From Micromonospora endophytica (GTDB taxonomy: Bacteria > Actinomycetota > Actinomycetes > Mycobacteriales > Micromonosporaceae), in contig NZ_POTX01000018.1 in assembly GCF_003236305.1 (NCBI RefSeq), positions 1-45,866 on the forward strand: a DNA stretch of 45,866 nt, read 5' to 3'. The notes beneath the pieces were generated by a model. It did not search any database. It saw nothing but the letters and a program-made list of their open reading frames with translations, and had not been told where the DNA came from. Numbering within the stretch: position 1 is the stretch's first letter; every line of letters starts with the position of its first letter. Below, piece by piece: positions 41,714 to 45,866 of the stretch. The position numbers and the translations under genes are program-made.

Positions 41714-43717
41714 GTGTCCGCACCCCGTACCCCCGCCGTGGCCGACCCCGTCGTCGTCGCCGCCGGGACGACGGCGGCCGACGCGGTGGCCGCGGCCGGA
41801 CTGCCCACCACCGGCCCGAAGGCGATCGTGGTGGTCCGCGACCCGCAGGGCGCGCTGCGTGACCTGGACTGGCGCCCGGCCGAGGAGACCACCGTCGAGC
41901 CGGTCGCGCTGGACTCGCCGGACGGGCTCAACGTGCTGCGCCACTCGACCGCGCACGTGCTCGCCCAGGCCGTGCAGGACGTCTTCCCCGAGGCGAAGCT
42001 CGGCATCGGCCCGCCGATCACCAACGGCTTCTACTACGACTTCTCGGTGGAGAAGCCGTTCCAGCCCGACGACCTGGCCAAGCTCGAAAAGCGGATGCAG
42101 GAGATCATCAAGTCCGGGCAGCGGTTCCGTCGGCGCCGCTTCGACAGCCTGGACGAGGCCAAGGCCGAGCTGGCCGCCGAGCCGTTCAAGCTGGAACTCA
42201 TCGACGTCAAGGGCGAGGGGTTGGACTCCTCCGAGGTGATGGAGGTGGGCGGCGGCGAGCTGACCATCTACGACAACCTCGCCGCCGACTCCGACAAGGT
42301 CTGCTGGTCGGACCTGTGCCGGGGCCCACACCTGCCGAACACCCGGCTGATCGGCGCGTTCAAGCTGATGCGCTCGGCCGCCGCGTACTGGCGCGGGTCG
42401 GAGAAGAACCCGCAGCTGCAGCGGGTGTACGGCACCGCCTGGCCGACCCGCGACGCACTCAAGGCGTACCTGAAGCTGCTGGAGGAGGCGGCCCGGCGCG
42501 ACCACCGCAAGCTCGGCGTGGACCTGGACCTGTTCAGCTTCCCCGACGAACTCGGCTCCGGCCTGGCGGTCTTCCACCCCAAGGGCGGCATCATCCGCCG
42601 CGAGATGGAGAACTACTCGCGGATCAAGCACGAGCAGGCCGGGTACGACTTCGTCAACACCCCGCACATCACCAAGGGCCACCTGTACGAGGTCTCCGGG
42701 CACCTCGACTGGTACGCCGACGGCATGTTCCCGCCCATGGAGGTGGAGGGCGCCAACTACTACCTCAAGCCGATGAACTGCCCGATGCACGACCTGATCT
42801 TCCGCTCCCGGGGCCGCTCCTACCGGGAGCTGCCGCTGCGGATGTTCGAGTTCGGCACGGTCTACCGGTACGAGAAGTCCGGCGTGGTGCACGGCCTGAC
42901 CCGGGTGCGCGGCATGACCCAGGACGACGCGCACATCTTCTGCACCGAGGAGCAGATGGCGGGGGAGCTGAAGTCGCTGCTCGCCTTCGTCCTCGAACTG
43001 CTGCGCGACTACGGCCTGGACGACTTCTACCTGGAGCTGTCCACCCGCAACCCGGAGAAGTCGGTGGGCACCGACGAGAACTGGGAGCGGGCCACCGAGG
43101 CGCTGCGCTCGGCCGCCGAGGAGTCCGGCCTGGACCTGGTGCCCGACCCGGGCGGCGCGGCCTTCTACGGCCCGAAGATCTCCGTGCAGGCCAAGGACGC
43201 CATCGGGCGTACCTGGCAGATGTCCACCATCCAGGTCGACTTCAACCTGCCGGAGCGGTTCGGCCTGGAGTACCAGGCCGCCGACGGCACCCGGCAGCGG
43301 CCAGTCATGATCCACCGAGCGTTGTTCGGCTCGATCGAGCGGTTCTTCGGGGTGCTCACCGAGCACTACGCGGGCGCGTTCCCGGCCTGGCTGGCCCCGG
43401 TGCAGGTGGTAGGCATCCCGATCCGCGCGGAGCACACCGATTATCTGCACGGCTTCGTGGCCGCGCTGCGGGCCGAGGGCATCCGCGCCCAGGTCGACGC
43501 CGGTGACGACCGGATGCAGAAGAAGATCCGCACCGCGCAGCAGCAGAAGATCCCGTTCATGGTGATCGCCGGCGACGACGACGTGGCCGCGGGCACGGTC
43601 TCCTTCCGCTACCGCGACGGCTCCCAGCGCAACGGGGTGCCACTCGCCGAGGCGGTCGCGCACGTGCTCGACGTCGTCACCACCCGCACCAACGTCGGCC
43701 CATCCGCCCAGGTGTAA
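41714..43717 (+). CDS. thrS: Threonyl-tRNA synthetase
   Basis: The 667-residue enzyme has a TGS-like N terminus, a second domain with [34 protein letters not shown], and the class II core: [14 protein letters not shown] with a zinc Cys, [13 protein letters not shown] (motif 2 and His), [14 protein letters not shown] (zinc His and motif 3), then an anticodon domain. It charges tRNA(Thr) in the cytosol. Length is normal. GTG start with GAGGAG seven bases upstream. Confidence 0.97.
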   Translation: MSAPRTPAVADPVVVAAGTTAADAVAAAGLPTTGPKAIVVVRDPQGALRDLDWRPAEETTVEPVALDSPDGLNVLRHSTAHVLAQAVQDVFPEAKLGIGPPITNGFYYDFSVEKPFQPDDLAKLEKRMQEIIKSGQRFRRRRFDSLDEAKAELAAEPFKLELIDVKGEGLDSSEVMEVGGGELTIYDNLAADSDKVCWSDLCRGPHLPNTRLIGAFKLMRSAAAYWRGSEKNPQLQRVYGTAWPTRDALKAYLKLLEEAARRDHRKLGVDLDLFSFPDELGSGLAVFHPKGGIIRREMENYSRIKHEQAGYDFVNTPHITKGHLYEVSGHLDWYADGMFPPMEVEGANYYLKPMNCPMHDLIFRSRGRSYRELPLRMFEFGTVYRYEKSGVVHGLTRVRGMTQDDAHIFCTEEQMAGELKSLLAFVLELLRDYGLDDFYLELSTRNPEKSVGTDENWERATEALRSAAEESGLDLVPDPGGAAFYGPKISVQAKDAIGRTWQMSTIQVDFNLPERFGLEYQAADGTRQRPVMIHRALFGSIERFFGVLTEHYAGAFPAWLAPVQVVGIPIRAEHTDYLHGFVAALRAEGIRAQVDAGDDRMQKKIRTAQQQKIPFMVIAGDDDVAAGTVSFRYRDGSQRNGVPLAEAVAHVLDVVTTRTNVGPSAQV

Positions 43718-43720
43718 GGA

Positions 43721-43770
43721 AGGGCCCCCTATTAACGCCTCGTGCATAGCAGGGGTCCCCTGTTAACACC
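43721..43770. repeat. Paired GGGCCCC-CTNTTAAC element
   Basis: AGGGCCCCCTATTAACGCC (43721-43739) and AGGGGTCCCCTGTTAACACC (43751-43770) are imperfect direct repeats, 30 bases apart, right after the thrS stop. Low GC in TTAAC stands out. It may be a dispersed element or a terminator. Confidence 0.5.
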
Positions 43771-43815
43771 GCGTCGGGTGCCGGGCCACGGCTCGGCACC
43801 CGTACCGCGGGGTCG

Positions 43816-43821
43816 TAGGAT
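43816..43821 (+). promoter_or_regulatory. -10 box for a leaderless transcript
   Basis: TAGGAT, seven bases, GTG 43829. Confidence 0.55.
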
Positions 43822-43828
43822 CGCCGGT

Positions 43829-44380
43829 GTGACTGGGGCCGAGGAGCACGCCGACAGAGACATGGCCGACGGGCTGGACCGGCTCTGGACGCCCCACCGG
43901 ATGACGTACATCTCCGGTGCGGACCGGCCCGAGGGCGGCTACGAGAAGCCGTCCGGCTGTCCGTTCTGCCTGGCTCCGCACCGGCCCCCGGAGGAGAACC
44001 TGGTGGTCGCGCGGGGCGGGCACGTGTTCGTGGTGCTCAACCTGTATCCGTACAATCCGGGCCACCTGTTGGTTTGTCCCTACCGGCACGTGGCCGACTA
44101 CACCGACCTGGACGGGCCTGAGACCGCAGAGCTTGCGGCCTTCACCCAGACCGCCATGCGGGTGATCCGCACGGTCAGCAGCGCGCACGGCTTCAACCTG
44201 GGGATGAACCAGGGCGGCGTGGCCGGCGCCGGCATCGCCGCCCACCTGCACCAGCACGTGGTGCCGCGGTGGGGCGGCGACGCCAACTTCATGCCCGTGA
44301 TCGGACGCACCAAGGTGCTGCCACAGTTGCTCGGCGACACCCGCGACCTGCTCGCCCGCGCCTGGCCCGACCCGGCCTGA
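43829..44380 (+). CDS. HIT family protein, Ap4A phosphorylase-like
   Basis: The 183-residue protein has the HIT motif HLHQHVVPRW (about 139-148) with the catalytic central His, plus CPFCLAPH (a Cys pair), FVVLNLYPYNPGHLLVCPYRHV and MNQGGVAGAGIAAH. It matches the mycobacterial Rv2613c-type phosphorylase, which splits Ap4A to ADP and ATP and also sits next to thrS. GTG 43829 is set by the -10 box at 43816. Confidence 0.9.
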   Translation: MTGAEEHADRDMADGLDRLWTPHRMTYISGADRPEGGYEKPSGCPFCLAPHRPPEENLVVARGGHVFVVLNLYPYNPGHLLVCPYRHVADYTDLDGPETAELAAFTQTAMRVIRTVSSAHGFNLGMNQGGVAGAGIAAHLHQHVVPRWGGDANFMPVIGRTKVLPQLLGDTRDLLARAWPDPA

Positions 44381-44436
44381 CCACGCGCCGGCCGCGCTCC
44401 CGACAGCACCCAACGCGCGCTCGCGGCGGCACCGGG

Positions 44437-44508
44437 GCGAGCGGCTTTCGGCGGCACCGGGCGGACGGCTTTCGGCGGCACCGGGCGGACGGCTTTCGGC
44501 GGCACCCA
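44437..44508 (+). repeat. Three tandem 24-bp repeats
   Basis: Units at 44437-44460, 44461-44484 and 44485-44508, core CGGCTTTCGGCGGCACC; copies 1 and 2 differ by two bases. The 24-bp period would encode 8 residues in any frame, but no gene with sensible start is seen, so it is taken as a minisatellite. Confidence 0.85.
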
Positions 44509-44524
44509 CCATCCTCCTGCTTGG

Positions 44525-44599
44525 ACGCTTTGCTCTGCTTCAACCCACGCAACGGATTCGGCCCGAATCCGTTGCGTCCGGTGAAGCAGAGCAAAGCGT
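44525..44599. repeat. 75-nt near-perfect palindrome
   Basis: Outer arms ACGCTTTGCTCTGCTTCA (44525-44542) and its complement (44582-44599), inner arms ACGCAACGGATTCGG (44547-44561) and complement (44563-44577), single centre base 44562. 34 of 37 positions pair. As RNA it would form one long hairpin. TGAAGCAGAGCA recurs at 22196-22207. Confidence 0.9.
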
Positions 44600-44827
44600 G
44601 CGTGGGGAGGCGGGTGACGGCTCGGCACACGCTGCGTCAACGTCGAGCGGGGCGACGGGGCCGGGGAAAATGGCCGTGAGCTGCGGTGGCGGGTTCCGGC
44701 GCGATGTGGGCGGCAAAACCGAGGCGGATTCCGGGTTGTCCGGGTGATCCGGGTGGGTGGGACGCCCGTACGGATGATCGTGATGAAGCTCTCCCAGATG
44801 CTGCCGCTGGCATGGCACGATGCGCCG

Positions 44828-45866
44828 ATGGCACAGTCGACGCGGGCCTTGGGCCGCAGCGGCATCCAGGTCAGCGCCCTGGGTATGGGTTGCTGGGCGA
44901 TAGCCGGCCCCTGGGCCGAGGGAAACACGCCGCTGGGCTGGGGCGCGGTCGACGACGAGGAGTCGATCCGTACCGTCCGCCGGGCGCTCGACCTCGGCGT
45001 CACCCTGTTCGACACCGCCGACACGTACGGGGCCGGGAACGGCGAACGTGTCCTCGGGCGGGCGCTGGCGGGTCGGCGCGACGAGGCGGTCATCGCCACC
45101 AAGTGGGGGTTCACCTTCGACGAGCGGACCCGGCAGGCCACCGGGCCGGACGCCTCACCGGCGTACCTTCGCCGGGCCGTGCGGGACTCGCTGCGTCGGC
45201 TCGGCACCGACCGGATCGACCTCTACCAGCTACACCTGGCCGACCTGCCGATCGCCCGGGCGCAGGCGCTCGTCGGCACCCTCGAGGAGTTGGTGGCCGA
45301 GGGCCTGATCCGCGCGTACGGGTGGAGCACCGACCGGCCCGACCGGGCCGCCGCCTTCGGGCAGGACGCCCCGCACGCCACCGCCGTGCAGCACAGCCTC
45401 TCGGTGCTGCGTGACGCGCCCGACCTGCTCGACCTCTGCGAGAAGTACGACCTGGCCAGCATCAGCTGTGGTCCGCTCGGCATGGGGCTGCTCACCGGCA
45501 AGTATCACCCCGCCTCGACGCTGCCCTACGACGACGTGCGGGGCATCACCTCGGGCTGGCTGGAGTGGTTCCGTGGGGGCCGGCCCGCTCCGGAGTGGCT
45601 GCGTCGGGTGCAGGCGGTCCGGTCGGCGCTGACCGCCGACGGGCGCACCCTGGCCCAGGGTGCCCTGGGCTGGATCTGGGCCCGCAGCTCGCGCGCCATC
45701 CCGATTCCCGGCTGCCGCAGCGTTGCCCAGCTGGAGGAGAACGCCGCAGCGCTGGACCTCGGGCCGTTGAGCCCCGACCACTTCGCCGAGGTGGAGCGGC
45801 AGCTCGCCGCCCTGCGCGCCGCCGCCCTCCGCGAGGTCGACCGCCCCTACTGGCCCAGCCCCATGC
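44828..45866 (+). CDS. Aldo/keto reductase, 3' end outside window
   Basis: 346 residues are visible, with LFDTADTYGAGNGE (catalytic Asp and Tyr), VIATKWGF (Lys), LYQLHLAD (His) and GWIWARSSRAIPIPGCRS in the NADPH site. Substrate is unknown; it is not close to the copy at 35267 (different loops). CACGAT lies six bases before ATG 44828, a weak leaderless layout. The protein ends outside the window, though few residues are likely missing. Confidence 0.9.
   Translation, partial: MAQSTRALGRSGIQVSALGMGCWAIAGPWAEGNTPLGWGAVDDEESIRTVRRALDLGVTLFDTADTYGAGNGERVLGRALAGRRDEAVIATKWGFTFDERTRQATGPDASPAYLRRAVRDSLRRLGTDRIDLYQLHLADLPIARAQALVGTLEELVAEGLIRAYGWSTDRPDRAAAFGQDAPHATAVQHSLSVLRDAPDLLDLCEKYDLASISCGPLGMGLLTGKYHPASTLPYDDVRGITSGWLEWFRGGRPAPEWLRRVQAVRSALTADGRTLAQGALGWIWARSSRAIPIPGCRSVAQLEENAAALDLGPLSPDHFAEVERQLAALRAAALREVDRPYWPSPM

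Larger units (their letters stand above)
44381..44827. other. Repeat-rich intergenic region
   Basis: About 450 bases without a gene. It holds three 24-bp tandem repeats (44437-44508) and a 75-nt palindrome (44525-44599). The rest has no clear gene. Confidence 0.65.

Noticed and set aside
44437..44508. CRISPR array from the three tandem units
   Set aside because: Units are directly adjacent with no spacers, and no cas gene is present.
44269..44679. A 136-codon frame across the 24-bp repeats and palindrome
   Set aside because: It starts inside the HIT gene, encodes only a repeated Arg/Gly/His pattern, and has no ribosome site.

Overview
The window is high-GC DNA (by eye about 70 percent G+C) with dense genes, many GTG starts and ATGA/GTGA gene overlaps. 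Gene content points to an actinomycete of the Micromonosporaceae, probably Micromonospora or a close relative: F420-dependent oxidoreductase, actinobacterial families (DUF1206, DUF2795, DUF3618, DUF4235, DUF6401-like), a SpoIIE-type phosphatase fused to an anti-sigma kinase domain, and a thrS-HIT pair as in mycobacteria. No tRNA, rRNA, CRISPR array, intact insertion sequence or prophage was seen. The assignment to genus is inference.

Layout. 1-1018 (-): start of a secreted GH6 cellulase behind a CebR-type operator. 1173-5297: renalase-like flavoprotein, a large PAS/GAF/PP2C/HATPase regulator, a TM-helix-repeat membrane protein. 5407-9047: a set of small stress-type genes (DUF6401-like, small membrane and acidic proteins, SRPBCC, DUF2795, YihY/BrkB, ChaB-Rho_N), several behind matching sigma-B-like promoters (GTTT-N15/16-GGGTA). 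9164-12280: divergent aldehyde dehydrogenase and CrtI-like desaturase. 12293-13069 (-): polyprenol-phosphate mannose synthase-like GT2. 13474-22035: an overlapping operon that encodes an apparently complete route to ADP-heptose (GmhA, GmhB, HldE) with two GT9 and two GT4 glycosyltransferases and an SDR, followed by topoisomerase IB.

22036-22548 is a low-GC non-coding scar. 22549-25128: TetR regulator divergent from a DrrAB-type ABC exporter, with two palindromic operators between them. 25242-28676 (-): unknown protein, RecQ helicase with a DUF3553-like tail, F420-dependent LLM oxidoreductase, a 40-residue membrane protein. 28752-31030: GH3 (NagZ-like), GNAT, lipoprotein. 31092-34405: membrane proteins (DUF1206, MscS, then a translationally coupled Holin-X/DUF3618/DUF4235 trio). 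34695-34898: cold-shock protein with a long structured leader. 35022-38151: small membrane protein, aldo/keto reductase, and a coupled methyltransferase/adenosine-deaminase-family pair. 38475-41505 (-): two-component system and a DUF1775 protein. 41714-44380: threonyl-tRNA synthetase and HIT phosphorylase. 44828-end: truncated aldo/keto reductase.

Themes. (1) The heptose operon is the most interesting system: LPS-type heptose chemistry in a lineage that has no LPS. (2) Many single genes appear to be read from leaderless mRNAs, with TANNNT 6-8 bases before the start codon. (3) Intergenic spaces carry long near-perfect palindromes (75, 73 and 66 nt) that look like family-specific repeats or bidirectional terminators. 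(4) The csp leader holds an anti-Shine-Dalgarno segment.
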